DNA of 64,000 nt from NCBI RefSeq assembly GCF_001688725.2, contig NZ_CP015401.2, forward strand, positions 1,612,001-1,676,000, written 5' to 3'. Below the pieces are notes generated by a model that was given only the letters and a program-made list of their open reading frames with translations, was not told the origin of the DNA and did no database searches. Position numbers and translations under genes: made by a program. The stretch's first letter is position 1; each line of letters begins with the position of its first letter. Of the stretch, positions 16,157 through 24,878 are shown piece by piece. The stretch is from Bacteroides caecimuris. Its GTDB lineage: Bacteria > Bacteroidota > Bacteroidia > Bacteroidales > Bacteroidaceae.

Positions 16157-18097
16157 ATGATAAAGATAACATTTCCCGATGGCTCCGTTCGTGAGTATAA
16201 CGAAGGAGTGAACGGTTTACAGATTGCTGAAAGTATCAGTTCGCGTCTGGCACAGGAAGTGCTGGCATGTGGAGTGAACGGCGAGACTTATGATTTAGGA
16301 CGTCCTATTAGTGAAGATGCTAATTTTGTTCTTTATAAATGGGATGATGAAGAAGGTAAACATGCGTTTTGGCATACAAGTGCACACTTGCTGGCGGAAG
16401 CTTTGCAGGAACTTTATCCGGGTATCCAGTTTGGTATCGGGCCGGCTATCGAGAACGGATTCTACTATGATGTGGATCCGGGTGACGCTGTGATTAAAGA
16501 AAGCGACCTTCCTGCCATTGAAGCTAAAATGTTGGAACTGGCTGCAAAGAAAGAAAACGTAGTCAGAAAAAGCATTGCAAAGACAGATGCTTTGAAGATG
16601 TTTGGCGATCGTGGCGAAACATATAAATGTGAGTTGATCTCTGAGTTGGAAGACGGACATATTACGACTTATACCCAGGGTGCATTTACAGACCTTTGTC
16701 GTGGACCTCACTTGATGACGACTGCTCCGATCAAGGCTATAAAGTTGACTTCAGTGGCTGGTGCTTACTGGCGTGGTCATGAAGATCGTAAGATGCTGAC
16801 CCGTATTTATGGTATCACGTTCCCGAAGAAGAAAATGCTGGATGAATATCTGGTGTTGCTGGAAGAAGCGAAGAAGCGTGACCACCGTAAGATCGGTAAG
16901 GAGATGCAGTTGTTTATGTTCTCTGAAACTGTAGGCAAAGGACTGCCTATGTGGTTGCCGAAAGGTACTGCATTGCGTCTGCGTCTGCAAGAGTTCTTGC
17001 GTCGTATTCAGACACGTTACGATTATCAGGAAGTAATCACTCCGCCAATCGGTAATAAATTTCTGTATGTCACTTCAGGTCACTATGCAAAATACGGTAA
17101 GGATGCATTCCAGCCTATTCATACTCCGGAAGAGGGTGAAGAGTATTTCTTGAAACCGATGAACTGTCCTCACCACTGTGAGATTTACAAGAACTTCCCA
17201 CGCTCGTATAAGGATCTTCCATTGCGTATTGCAGAATTTGGTACGGTTTGTCGTTATGAACAAAGTGGTGAGTTACACGGCTTAACTCGTGTTCGTAGCT
17301 TTACACAGGATGATGCGCATATCTTCTGCCGTCCGGAACAAGTGAAAGATGAATTCCTTCGTGTGATGGATATCATATCTATCGTGTTCAGTTCTATGGA
17401 TTTCCAGAATTTTGAGGCACAGATATCCTTGCGTGATAAAGTGAACCGTGAAAAGTATATCGGTAGCGATGATAATTGGGAAAAGGCTGAACAGGCTATT
17501 ATCGAGGCATGTGCGGAAAAAGGTTTGCCTGCTAAGATTGAGTATGGAGAAGCTGCTTTCTATGGTCCTAAACTTGACTTTATGGTGAAAGACGCTATCG
17601 GTCGTCGTTGGCAGCTGGGTACAATTCAGGTTGACTACAACTTGCCGGAACGTTTTGAACTTGAATATATGGGTTCTGATAATCAGAAGCATCGTCCGGT
17701 AATGATTCACCGTGCTCCGTTTGGATCAATGGAACGTTTTGTTGCCGTACTGATTGAACACACTGCCGGTAAGTTCCCGTTGTGGCTGACACCGGAACAG
17801 GTAGTTATTCTGCCAATCAGTGAGAAGTTCAATGAATATGCAGAGCAGGTGAAGACGTATCTGAAGATACACGAAATCCGTGCGATTGTAGATGATCGTA
17901 ACGAGAAGATTGGCCGTAAGATTCGTGATAATGAGATGAAACGTATTCCTTATATGCTGATTGTCGGTGAAAAAGAAGCTGAAAATGGAGAAGTTTCTGT
18001 TCGTAGACAAGGCGAAGGGGATAAAGGAACCATGAAATTTGAAGAATTTGCTAAAATTTTGAACGAAGAAGTTCAGAATATGATAAATAAATGGTAA
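16157..18097 (+). CDS. thrS: Threonyl-tRNA synthetase
   Basis: A 646-residue class II synthetase with the full bacterial layout: TGS domain (1-60); editing SAD domain with HTSAH near 75 and a distal C-x3-H-type site around CRGPH (about 180); the catalytic core with [10 protein letters not shown] (about 335) and R-rich motif 2; and the C-terminal anticodon-binding domain. It charges tRNA-Thr; a tRNA-Thr(CGT) gene lies at 30196. The next gene is infC, whose promoter box overlaps the thrS stop codon. Confidence 0.98.
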   Translation: MIKITFPDGSVREYNEGVNGLQIAESISSRLAQEVLACGVNGETYDLGRPISEDANFVLYKWDDEEGKHAFWHTSAHLLAEALQELYPGIQFGIGPAIENGFYYDVDPGDAVIKESDLPAIEAKMLELAAKKENVVRKSIAKTDALKMFGDRGETYKCELISELEDGHITTYTQGAFTDLCRGPHLMTTAPIKAIKLTSVAGAYWRGHEDRKMLTRIYGITFPKKKMLDEYLVLLEEAKKRDHRKIGKEMQLFMFSETVGKGLPMWLPKGTALRLRLQEFLRRIQTRYDYQEVITPPIGNKFLYVTSGHYAKYGKDAFQPIHTPEEGEEYFLKPMNCPHHCEIYKNFPRSYKDLPLRIAEFGTVCRYEQSGELHGLTRVRSFTQDDAHIFCRPEQVKDEFLRVMDIISIVFSSMDFQNFEAQISLRDKVNREKYIGSDDNWEKAEQAIIEACAEKGLPAKIEYGEAAFYGPKLDFMVKDAIGRRWQLGTIQVDYNLPERFELEYMGSDNQKHRPVMIHRAPFGSMERFVAVLIEHTAGKFPLWLTPEQVVILPISEKFNEYAEQVKTYLKIHEIRAIVDDRNEKIGRKIRDNEMKRIPYMLIVGEKEAENGEVSVRRQGEGDKGTMKFEEFAKILNEEVQNMINKW

Positions 18098-18102
18098 CTT
18101 TG
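18095..18102 (+). promoter_or_regulatory. infC: -7 box for the infC-rpmI-rplT operon
   Basis: TAACTTTG matches TAnnTTTG and includes the thrS stop codon TAA. The ATG of infC is 67 bp further on, leaving a leader of about 60 nt. Confidence 0.5.
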
Positions 18103-18169
18103 CAGCCGTTTCAGAATAAAATATTTAGTATAACAATAAAAAGATCAAACTAGGAAGTAAACGTTTTTA

Positions 18170-18781
18170 ATGAAGAATGACACTCTAAAAGGGCAATACA
18201 GAATCAATGAACAGATTCGTGCCAAGGAAGTTCGCATAGTGAGCGATGATATTGAACCGAAAGTATATCCAATCTTTCAGGCTCTGAAAATGGCTGAAGA
18301 GAGAGATTTGGATTTAGTGGAAATTTCTCCTAATGCTCAACCCCCTGTTTGTCGTATTATTGATTATTCTAAATTTCTTTATCAATTAAAGAAACGCCAG
18401 AAGGAACAGAAAGCGAAGCAGGTGAAGGTTAATGTGAAGGAAATCCGTTTCGGACCCCAGACAGACGACCATGATTACAACTTTAAGTTGAAGCATGCTA
18501 AGGGATTTTTGGAAGACGGCGATAAAGTGAAGGCTTATGTATTCTTTAAAGGTCGCTCCATCCTTTTCAAGGAGCAAGGTGAGGTGCTTTTGCTTCGTTT
18601 TGCAAATGATCTGGAAGACTACGCTAAAGTAGATCAAATGCCGATACTGGAAGGAAAGCGCATGACTATTCAGCTTTCTCCGAAAAAGAAAGATGCTCCT
18701 AAAAAGTCGGCAACAGCTGGAGCACCGAAACCTGCTGCCCCTGCACCAAAAGCAGAGAAGCCGGAAAAGGGCGAAGAATAA
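18170..18781 (+). CDS. infC: Translation initiation factor IF-3
   Basis: A 203-residue IF-3. The N-terminal domain ([18 protein letters not shown]), linker, and C-terminal ribosome-binding domain ([25 protein letters not shown]) are intact. A basic Lys/Ala/Pro-rich tail of about 30 residues extends beyond E. coli IF-3 (180). IF-3 keeps 30S subunits free and checks start codons. Here the start is ATG, whereas E. coli infC uses AUU for autoregulation; an in-frame TAA just upstream excludes a longer form. It is followed by rpmI and rplT, the usual operon. Confidence 0.97.
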   Translation: MKNDTLKGQYRINEQIRAKEVRIVSDDIEPKVYPIFQALKMAEERDLDLVEISPNAQPPVCRIIDYSKFLYQLKKRQKEQKAKQVKVNVKEIRFGPQTDDHDYNFKLKHAKGFLEDGDKVKAYVFFKGRSILFKEQGEVLLLRFANDLEDYAKVDQMPILEGKRMTIQLSPKKKDAPKKSATAGAPKPAAPAPKAEKPEKGEE

Positions 18782-18787
18782 GAAAAG

Positions 18788-18819
18788 ATGCGTAACGCGC
18801 AGGTATAGTGCGTTGCCAT
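18788..18819 (+). promoter_or_regulatory. Hairpin in the infC-rpmI spacer
   Basis: ATG[c]GTAACGC - 11-nt loop - GCGTTGCCAT gives a 10-bp stem with one G-U pair and one bulge. It lies 7 nt after the infC stop and 30 nt before rpmI. It may take part in ribosomal-protein autoregulation; this is inferred from position. Confidence 0.45.
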
Positions 18820-18849
18820 TATATATTTAATAATTTAAAAACAAGTAAG

Positions 18850-19047
18850 ATGCCAAAGATGAAGACTAACTCCGGTTCTAAAAAAAGGTTTACCCTTACC
18901 GGAACAGGTAAAATCAAAAGAAAGCACGCTTTTCACAGTCACATTTTGACTAAGAAAACTAAGAAGAGAAAAAGAAATCTGTGTTACTCTACAACTGTTG
19001 ATACAACAAATGTAAGCCAGGTTAAGGAACTCTTAGCAATGAAGTAA
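18850..19047 (+). CDS. rpmI: 50S ribosomal protein L35
   Basis: A 65-residue basic protein beginning [20 protein letters not shown], with the L35 signature and the [14 protein letters not shown] block. The length is the family norm. The start is ATG 18850; the longer frame from GTG 18808 would run through the upstream hairpin and is rejected. It sits between infC and rplT. Confidence 0.97.
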   Translation: MPKMKTNSGSKKRFTLTGTGKIKRKHAFHSHILTKKTKKRKRNLCYSTTVDTTNVSQVKELLAMK

Positions 19048-19081
19048 TCAAAAGCGTAAAAGTATTATTAAAGTATTAACC

Positions 19082-19130
19082 GAATGCATTAGCCTGAAGT
19101 TCGCTGCGTGAAGTAGCGGCGCTAACATTC
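19082..19130 (+). promoter_or_regulatory. Structured rplT leader, candidate L20 autoregulatory element
   Basis: Nested perfect pairings: GAATG/CATTC outside, TTAGC/GCTAA next, then CGCTGC/GTAGCG-type pairs around a GTGAA loop. The stem-loop occupies half of the 98-bp rpmI-rplT spacer and ends 15 bp before the rplT ATG. L20 is known to repress its own operon in other bacteria by binding an mRNA mimic of its rRNA site, so a like role is plausible here but unproven. Confidence 0.55.
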
Positions 19131-19145
19131 AAAAAAAGTAAAACT

Positions 19146-19496
19146 ATGCCAAGATCAGTAAATCATGTTGCTTCAAAAGCAAGAAGAAAGAAAATTTTGA
19201 AATTAACCAGAGGTTACTTTGGTGCAAGAAAGAATGTATGGACCGTAGCTAAAAACACTTGGGAAAAGGGTTTGACTTACGCGTTCCGTGACCGTAGAAA
19301 TAAGAAAAGAAACTTCCGCGCTCTTTGGATACAACGTATCAACGCTGCTGCACGTCTTGAAGGAATGTCTTATTCTAAATTGATGGGCGGTCTGCACAAA
19401 GCCGGTATTGAAATAAACCGTAAGGTTCTGGCTGATTTAGCTATGAATCACCCGGAAGCTTTCAAAGCTGTAGTTGCAAAAGCAAAAGCTGCTTAA
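19146..19496 (+). CDS. rplT: 50S ribosomal protein L20
   Basis: A 116-residue basic protein starting [19 protein letters not shown], with the L20 core [14 protein letters not shown] and the [15 protein letters not shown] segment. Length and order after infC-rpmI are canonical. L20 is an early assembly protein that binds 23S rRNA and in many bacteria represses its own operon. A strong terminator follows at 19522-19556. Confidence 0.98.
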   Translation: MPRSVNHVASKARRKKILKLTRGYFGARKNVWTVAKNTWEKGLTYAFRDRRNKKRNFRALWIQRINAAARLEGMSYSKLMGGLHKAGIEINRKVLADLAMNHPEAFKAVVAKAKAA

Positions 19497-19521
19497 GCAT
19501 CAATAGTTTACGAGTTACAAA

Positions 19522-19556
19522 GTGTCAGTTACTAAGCTAGTAACTGGCATTTTTCT
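19522..19556 (+). terminator. Terminator of the infC-rpmI-rplT operon
   Basis: GTGTCAGTTACT aagct AGTAACTGGCAT followed by TTTTC, an 11-bp stem with a G-U pair. Confidence 0.85.
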
Positions 19557-19617
19557 TTTGTTAGGCAGATGAAAGGGAATAAAAAAATGTTAGTTGGCAA
19601 ACAAATTCCTTTTTTTC

Positions 19618-19648
19618 TTGTTAGTTTCATGTATTCTTATTACATTTG
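19618..19648 (+). promoter_or_regulatory. Promoter of the 6S-like RNA
   Basis: A -33 TTG at 19618-19620 and a -7 TACATTTG at 19641-19648 with a 20-bp spacer. Predicted transcription start is near 19655. Confidence 0.7.
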
Positions 19649-19654
19649 TGGTAC

Positions 19655-19841
19655 AAAAATATTAGCCGTATCGACTAGATCGGGAAACTCTTCAAATTAA
19701 TCTGATGCACCGAGAAAGCTTCGTTCTTCAATGGCGGGCCACATCCTTCGGGACAGCTTTAAGCCGGTGGATTACAACGAGGGCGAGCGCTCAAATCTTG
19801 TTCTATCAGAGTTTCATCACATCGTCGATGCGGCTTTTTTT
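19655..19841 (+). ncRNA. ssrS: 6S RNA (Bacteroidales-1 type)
   Basis: A noncoding transcript of about 187 nt is predicted between a good promoter and a U-run. Its ends pair: AGCCGTATCGAC at 19664-19675 with GTCGATGCGGCT at 19824-19835, 12 bp with one G-U pair, followed by TTTTTT. Inside, CTGAT/ATCAG, GAG/CTC, TCGTT/AACGA and an apical TCC-TTCG-GGA hairpin make a rod interrupted by internal loops, the general shape of 6S RNA. The Bacteroidales-1 motif, later proposed as the 6S RNA of this order, is known to lie next to L20 genes, which is exactly this position. 6S RNA mimics an open promoter and binds the housekeeping RNA polymerase. Identity rests on length, fold and place, not on a covariance-model hit. 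Confidence 0.7.
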
Positions 19842-19853
19842 ATATACTTTTCT

Positions 19854-20615
19854 ATGATATTCTATTTCTCCGGTACAGGTAATTCTAAATGGATTGCAAA
19901 TCAGCTTTCCAAAGAGCAAAAAGAAGAATTGGTTTTTATTCCCGATGCGTTAAAGGACAGAGCGTTCGAGTTTTGTTTGCGGGAAGATGAAAAGATCGGT
20001 TTTGTATTTCCAGTCTATTCATGGGCTCCTCCTGCAATTGTACTTCATTTTATTCGGCAACTCTCTTTAAAGGGGTATAAAAGACAATATTTGTTTTTTG
20101 TTAGTTCCTGTGGGGATGATACCGGGCTTACGCAGCAGGTGTTGGAGAAGGCTTTGAGTCATAAAGGCTGGAAGTGTCATGCCGGCTTTTCTGTGGCTAT
20201 GCCCAATAATTATGTGCTGCTTCCCGGTTTTGACGTAGATAAGAAAGAGCTGGAGGAGAAAAAGCTGGCAGATGCTATTCCGGCTGTCAATCGAATAAAT
20301 GCTTCGATAAGTAGGAGAGAGGAGTTGTTTCTTTGTCATGAAGGGAGTATTCCTTTTATTAAGACGAGGATTATCAATCCTTTATTTAATCGCTTTCAGA
20401 TGTCTCCCGGGAATTTTTATACTACGGATGCTTGTATTGGATGTAAGCGTTGTGAGAAGAGTTGTCCGGTAGGGAATATTATGATGATGGACAGAAAGCC
20501 TGTTTGGGGGATGGATTGCACCTCATGCCTGGCATGTTATCATGTTTGTCCGCAGCATGCGGTGCAATATGGGAAAAGAACGAAAGATAAAGGGCAGTAT
20601 TTCAATCCTAATTAA
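19854..20615 (+). CDS. EFR1-type flavodoxin/ferredoxin protein
   Basis: A 253-residue protein. The N-terminal flavodoxin-like domain opens MIFYFSGTGNSKW, the FMN phosphate loop. Two 4Fe-4S motifs are C-terminal: CIGCKRCEKSCP and CTSCLACYHVCP. This is the EFR1 family of electron carriers from anaerobes; the electron donor and acceptor are unknown. I placed the start at ATG 19854; a longer frame from 19731 would run through the 6S-like RNA and has no family homology. The gene begins just 12 bp after the RNA's U-run and shows no promoter box of its own, so it may depend on read-through. Confidence 0.85.
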   Translation: MIFYFSGTGNSKWIANQLSKEQKEELVFIPDALKDRAFEFCLREDEKIGFVFPVYSWAPPAIVLHFIRQLSLKGYKRQYLFFVSSCGDDTGLTQQVLEKALSHKGWKCHAGFSVAMPNNYVLLPGFDVDKKELEEKKLADAIPAVNRINASISRREELFLCHEGSIPFIKTRIINPLFNRFQMSPGNFYTTDACIGCKRCEKSCPVGNIMMMDRKPVWGMDCTSCLACYHVCPQHAVQYGKRTKDKGQYFNPN

Positions 20616-20632
20616 TCTACTCGCCAATTAAT

Positions 20633-21205
20633 CTACTCGTCTTTGATTTTAATACAGCAATTGGATAAATCTTCAATGATAGCCAGACTTTCTACTCTGA
20701 CGCCTTGTGCCTCAAGTTTTTTGCGTCCATTTTGGAAGGCTTTTTCAATAATGAATCCCATTCCCACCAAGTTTGCTCCGGATTGTTTGATGAGGTCGAT
20801 AATTCCTAATGCGGCATTGCCATACGCGAGGAAGTCATCCACGAAAAGGATGTTGTCGTTTGGAGTGAGGAAATCGGTACTGATAACTACTTCATAATCA
20901 CGATCTTTGGTAAATGAATGCACAGTGGTGCTTAGTGCATTCTGAATGGTTTTAGGAGACTTCTTCTTTGCAAATACAACTGGTAAATCCATCAGGTAGC
21001 CTGTCATGATAGCCGGGGCGATGCCACAGGCTTCGATTGTCATGATCTTATTTACGTTTGTGGCTGCAAAACGACGGACAAACTCGACTCCGATTGATTT
21101 CATCAGGACAGGATCCATTTGATGATTAATAAAACTGTCTACTTTCAGGATACCTCCTTCGTAGCATTTTCCGTCTTGCAGAATTCTTTTTTTAAGTAAT
21201 TGCAT
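20633..21205 (-). CDS. xpt: Xanthine phosphoribosyltransferase
   Basis: A 190-residue purine salvage enzyme starting [10 protein letters not shown] that makes XMP from xanthine and PRPP. The PRPP-binding motif [13 protein letters not shown] is at about 127-139, and the EACGIAPA segment lies near 59-66. The length is the family norm. I chose ATG 21205; a longer frame to 21280 runs through a stem-loop and lacks homology. It is the last gene of the minus-strand run iorA-iorB-paaK-xpt. Its only upstream structure is the 21227-21282 stem-loop. No purine riboswitch signature was seen. Confidence 0.94.
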   Translation of the reverse strand: MQLLKKRILQDGKCYEGGILKVDSFINHQMDPVLMKSIGVEFVRRFAATNVNKIMTIEACGIAPAIMTGYLMDLPVVFAKKKSPKTIQNALSTTVHSFTKDRDYEVVISTDFLTPNDNILFVDDFLAYGNAALGIIDLIKQSGANLVGMGFIIEKAFQNGRKKLEAQGVRVESLAIIEDLSNCCIKIKDE

Positions 21206-21226
21206 GCTGTATGATATTAATAAATA

Positions 21227-21282
21227 ATGTGCTAATATTCCATTTCCGCATGGTGAAAACAGCGGTTGGTATATTAGCACAT
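21227..21282 (-). promoter_or_regulatory. Stem-loop between paaK and xpt
   Basis: ATGTGCTAATAT at 21227-21238 pairs with ATATTAGCACAT at 21271-21282 (12 of 12), extending through one mismatch to CCA/TGG. The loop is about 26 nt. On the minus strand it follows paaK by 14 bp and precedes xpt by 22 bp. The bases after it are only moderately U-rich, so partial termination or mRNA processing is possible. Confidence 0.55.
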
Positions 21283-21295
21283 GGATATTTGAATC

Positions 21296-22603
21296 TTACT
21301 TGTTGTCTCTTAAGTCTTCCACCCGTACGGCTTTTCCTTCGCTTTGCGGGAGAGAGCCTTTCTTTACCAGTTTAACTTTAGGAGTTACTAATATTTCATC
21401 CTTCAATTGGCGGGTAATATCCTTTCGGATCTTCTCCAGTTCGATATAATTGTCGGTAGAAAGGTCGCTTAATTCTACTTCGACGATCATTTCGTCTTGG
21501 TTGTTGACAGCTTCTAGTGTAATCAGGTAGTTGCTGCCTAATTCGGAGAATTGTACCAGAATCTTTTCTACCTGCATCGGGAAGATGTTTACTCCCTTGA
21601 TAATGAACATATCATCACTGCGGCCTTTGATACGGTCGATGCGGATATGAGTGCGGCCACATGGGCATTTCCCGGGAAGAATACGGGTTAAATCGCGGGT
21701 ACGATAGCGAATTAACGGCATCATTTCACGATCAAGAGTCGTAAGTACTAGTTCTCCGATTTCTCCTTCCGGAACAGGTTCGCCTGTTTCCGGATCGATA
21801 ATTTCTACCAGGTAACAGTCTTCCCAGAAGTGCATTCCATTCTGTTCCTTGCATTCGAAGGCAACACCGGGACCGTTCATTTCTGTCATGCCGAAGCTGT
21901 TGTAGGCTTTTACACCCAGCATCTTTTCTATTTTCCGGCGTTGTTCGTCGGTGTGGGGTTCGGCACCGATAACCAAGGTTTTCAGTGTGGTTCCTTTGGG
22001 ATCGAGACCTTCTTCCTGAAAGACTTCTGCAAGGCGGATGGCATAGCTGGGGATAGCATGTAAAGCGGTGGTCTTAAAGTCGTTGATGAATTTAATCTGT
22101 CGTTTACTGTTTCCTGCAGCGGCAGGGACTGTGAGGCAGCCCAAGCGTTCTGCACCGTATTGGAAGCCTAAACCTCCTGTAAACATACCGTATCCGGAGC
22201 TGTTTTGGAAAACGTCAGTCTTGCGTATTCCTACTGCGTACAGACAGCGGGCTACCAAGTTGGCCCAAGAGTCGAGGTCGTGCTGTGAATGAACAATAAC
22301 AGTAGGGTTTCCGGTAGTACCACTGGAAGAGTGAATACGTACACCATCATTGTTCATATCACCAGCCACCAGTCCGAACGGGTAGTGGGCGCGCATGTCA
22401 GATTTGGTAGTGAAAGGTATTTTGCGGATATCATCCAATGACTGTATGCTATCTGCTGTGATGCCATGTTTGCTGAAAACTTCTTTGTAATATGGAGCGT
22501 TCGCAGCTATATTGATTGTTTTTTTAAGCCGTTGAAGTTGCAATTCCTGCAACTTCTCCCGGCTCATGGTTTCTAATTCTTCTTCCCAGTATTGTGTACT
22601 CAT
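21296..22603 (-). CDS. paaK: Phenylacetate-CoA ligase
   Basis: A 435-residue adenylate-forming enzyme that activates phenylacetate or another aryl acid with ATP and CoA. The AMP-binding P-loop SSSGTTGNPTV is at about 93-103. Other family blocks are YNSFGMTEMNGPG (about 238) and the DMFIIKGVNIFP hinge (about 331). Bacteroides PaaK is usually linked to indolepyruvate oxidoreductase, as here with iorB 11 bp upstream. The ligase and oxidoreductase together suggest interconversion of aromatic 2-oxoacids, aryl-acetyl-CoA and aryl acetates, in aromatic amino acid fermentation or in reductive amino acid synthesis. Confidence 0.94.
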   Translation of the reverse strand: MSTQYWEEELETMSREKLQELQLQRLKKTINIAANAPYYKEVFSKHGITADSIQSLDDIRKIPFTTKSDMRAHYPFGLVAGDMNNDGVRIHSSSGTTGNPTVIVHSQHDLDSWANLVARCLYAVGIRKTDVFQNSSGYGMFTGGLGFQYGAERLGCLTVPAAAGNSKRQIKFINDFKTTALHAIPSYAIRLAEVFQEEGLDPKGTTLKTLVIGAEPHTDEQRRKIEKMLGVKAYNSFGMTEMNGPGVAFECKEQNGMHFWEDCYLVEIIDPETGEPVPEGEIGELVLTTLDREMMPLIRYRTRDLTRILPGKCPCGRTHIRIDRIKGRSDDMFIIKGVNIFPMQVEKILVQFSELGSNYLITLEAVNNQDEMIVEVELSDLSTDNYIELEKIRKDITRQLKDEILVTPKVKLVKKGSLPQSEGKAVRVEDLRDNK

Positions 22604-22614
22604 GGTAATGCCTT

Positions 22615-23199
22615 TTATTGCATTAGCTTTTCCGCAATCTCTTTGCCGGCTGCCAATGCTTTAAGATTCATTTCTACAATTGCTTCTCCCTTACGCAGGA
22701 AGATTTCGCGGATGCTGTCTTGCACTTTCTCGTAATCAATGCCCAGGAATGGGATTGTTGCTCCCAGTAAGACAATGTTGGCAACGCGGGCGGAGCCTAC
22801 TTCTTTTGCCACTTTGTCTACGTTCAATACTATCTTATGAGGCAGTTTGTTGATTTCTGCCATCACTTTGTCTGTTTCCGGATAATTGGGGATGTTGACA
22901 AACGGAGTTTCGTTAGTTACTAACCAGCCGTTAGGGCTAAGGTAGGGGAGGTAACGCAATCCTTCCATCGGTTCCAGTGAGATGATGAGATCACATTTGC
23001 CTGACGGGATCAGGTCTGAAGCAATCGGCTGGTCGCTGATACGGAGATTGGATTGAACATCTCCTCCGCGTTGGCTCATTCCGTGCACTTCCGCTTGTTT
23101 CATGTATAATCCTTCTTTCAAGGCAGCTTTGCCGATTACTGTGGCAATGGACAGAATTCCCTGTCCGCCGACTCCTGATAATATAATGTCTTTTTTCAT
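22615..23199 (-). CDS. iorB: Indolepyruvate:ferredoxin oxidoreductase, beta subunit
   Basis: A 194-residue gamma-type domain of 2-oxoacid:ferredoxin oxidoreductases. It has the N-terminal GVGGQGILSIATVIGKAAL nucleotide/CoA loop and the MSQRGGDVQSNLR segment typical of IorB. With IorA it decarboxylates aryl pyruvates to aryl-acetyl-CoA and reduces ferredoxin, or runs in reverse. It begins 3 bp after the iorA stop. Confidence 0.94.
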   Translation of the reverse strand: MKKDIILSGVGGQGILSIATVIGKAALKEGLYMKQAEVHGMSQRGGDVQSNLRISDQPIASDLIPSGKCDLIISLEPMEGLRYLPYLSPNGWLVTNETPFVNIPNYPETDKVMAEINKLPHKIVLNVDKVAKEVGSARVANIVLLGATIPFLGIDYEKVQDSIREIFLRKGEAIVEMNLKALAAGKEIAEKLMQ

Positions 23200-23202
23200 G
23201 GC

Positions 23203-24795
23203 TTACTTACTTCTTTTTTTGCGTGCTAATGTCTGGATACACTCTCTGCGTGGGATGATGACAGATACACCACGATATTCGATTTCTTCGCGAATGATTT
23301 GCTTCATCTCCTCATAGTTCTTCTTCAATGGAGTAACTATACGGATATGTGCCGGATCTACTCCGATGCCTGCACAGATCGCTTCGATGCGTCCGGTTCC
23401 GGCGGAATCCTGTCCACCTGTCATGGCGGTAGTTTCATTGTCGGAGATGACGATGGTTACATTGGCGTTCTCGTTCACGCAATCTAACAGTCCGGTCATT
23501 CCGGAATGGGTGAATGTTGAGTCGCCGATGACAGCTACGGCCGGGAAAAGACCTCCGTCAGCAGCACCTTTTGCCATCGTAATGGAAGCACCCATGTCCA
23601 CACATGAGTTAATTGCATTGAAAGGAGCATTTGCACCTAATGTGTAACAGCCGATGTCGCTGAATACTTTATGAGATGGATATTCTTCTTTCAGAACTTC
23701 GGTCAGCGTGATATACATATCGCGGTGTCCGCATCCTTCGCAAAGTGCAGGCGGGCGCATTTCTACAACAGAAGGAATGCCGAATTCCGATTTATTCTCT
23801 TTACCTACGGCACGGGCTACAGAGTCCGGATTTAACTCTCCGTCCTGTGACAGAGTACTGTCAAGGCGTCCTTTTACTTTAACGCCAATACCTAGATAGC
23901 CTTTCAATTGTTTTTCTACAAAGGGTTGTCCGTCTTCCAGAACTAAGATCTCATCACAAGACTCGATCAATTGATGCAATTGTTTTTTAGGCAATGGATA
24001 TTGACCAATCTTAAGTACCGGATATTCGCAACCTTCCGGATAGTTTTCCATCAGATAATTGTAACCGATACCACAAGCTACGATTCCCAGCTTTTTGTTA
24101 GGACCGTCTGTGTATTTATTATAAGGTGATTCTTCTGAAGCTTTGATAAATTCGTCTTGGCGGGCAAGCAATACTTTGTAGCGTTTGCGGGCGTTTCCCG
24201 GCAACAAGATGAACTGACGCGGATCTTCGCTGAAAGAGATGTTGTTCTGCGGCTTCTGCTCTTTGCGTTCTACTCCTGAACGGGAGTGTGCCAGGCGGGT
24301 TACCATACGCATCAGGATCGGTTCGCCTACTTTTTCAGAGAATTCGAAGCCGCTGTATACCATATCATACGCTTCTTGCTGATTGCTTGGTTCGTACATT
24401 GGTATCAGTGAGAAGTCTCCGTAGAAACGGCTATCTTGTTCGTTCTGCGAGGAGTGCATACTGGGATCGTCTGCGGCTATCACAATCAATCCGCCTTTCA
24501 CGCCTGTGACGGCAGAGTTGACGAAACAGTCAGCAGCTACGTTCATACCTACATGCTTCATACAAACTAATGCCCGTTTACCTACGAAAGACATACCCAA
24601 CGCAGCTTCCATCGCTGTTTTTTCATTGGCACACCAACGGTTGTGTATATTCTGTTCGGTCGTTATAGGAGCCATTTGAATATATTCTGTAATTTCAGTA
24701 GAAGGAGTACCCGGATAGGCATAAACACCCGAAAGTCCGGCATCCAGTGCAGCTTGTGCAATGGCTTCATCGCCAAGTAAGAGTTGCTTGCTCAT
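23203..24795 (-). CDS. iorA: Indolepyruvate:ferredoxin oxidoreductase, alpha subunit, lacking the ferredoxin domain
   Basis: A 530-residue protein holding the alpha (pyrimidine-binding) domain at the N-terminus, with LLLGDEAIAQAALDAG and YPGTPSTEI. The C-terminal half has the thiamine-diphosphate domain, with CEGCGHRDMY near 350 and GDSTFTHSGMTGLLD near 420. Archaeal IorA normally ends with a two-cluster 4Fe-4S ferredoxin domain; here the chain stops at RRECIQTLARKKRSK with no CxxCxxC motif. The electron route must therefore use other centres or a separate ferredoxin. It is the first gene of the minus-strand operon and is preceded by a good promoter. Confidence 0.93.
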   Translation of the reverse strand: MSKQLLLGDEAIAQAALDAGLSGVYAYPGTPSTEITEYIQMAPITTEQNIHNRWCANEKTAMEAALGMSFVGKRALVCMKHVGMNVAADCFVNSAVTGVKGGLIVIAADDPSMHSSQNEQDSRFYGDFSLIPMYEPSNQQEAYDMVYSGFEFSEKVGEPILMRMVTRLAHSRSGVERKEQKPQNNISFSEDPRQFILLPGNARKRYKVLLARQDEFIKASEESPYNKYTDGPNKKLGIVACGIGYNYLMENYPEGCEYPVLKIGQYPLPKKQLHQLIESCDEILVLEDGQPFVEKQLKGYLGIGVKVKGRLDSTLSQDGELNPDSVARAVGKENKSEFGIPSVVEMRPPALCEGCGHRDMYITLTEVLKEEYPSHKVFSDIGCYTLGANAPFNAINSCVDMGASITMAKGAADGGLFPAVAVIGDSTFTHSGMTGLLDCVNENANVTIVISDNETTAMTGGQDSAGTGRIEAICAGIGVDPAHIRIVTPLKKNYEEMKQIIREEIEYRGVSVIIPRRECIQTLARKKRSK

Positions 24796-24843
24796 ATCTA
24801 TTTCTTTTATTTAGTGTTGATCACAGTTTGTTAATCTATCGGG

Positions 24844-24877
24844 CAAAGATAGGCTTTTCCGTTCGTTTTATCACAAA
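24844..24877 (-). promoter_or_regulatory. Promoter of iorA-iorB-paaK
   Basis: On the minus strand, -33 TTTG (24877-24874) and -7 TATCTTTG (24851-24844) with a 22-bp spacer. The -33 element sits at the 5' edge of the gap, next to the mltG stop. Confidence 0.65.
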
Positions 24878-24878
24878 T

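Noticed and set aside
21206..21295. Purine riboswitch upstream of xpt
   Set aside because: The stem-loop lacks the three-way junction and conserved pyrimidine core of the purine aptamer.
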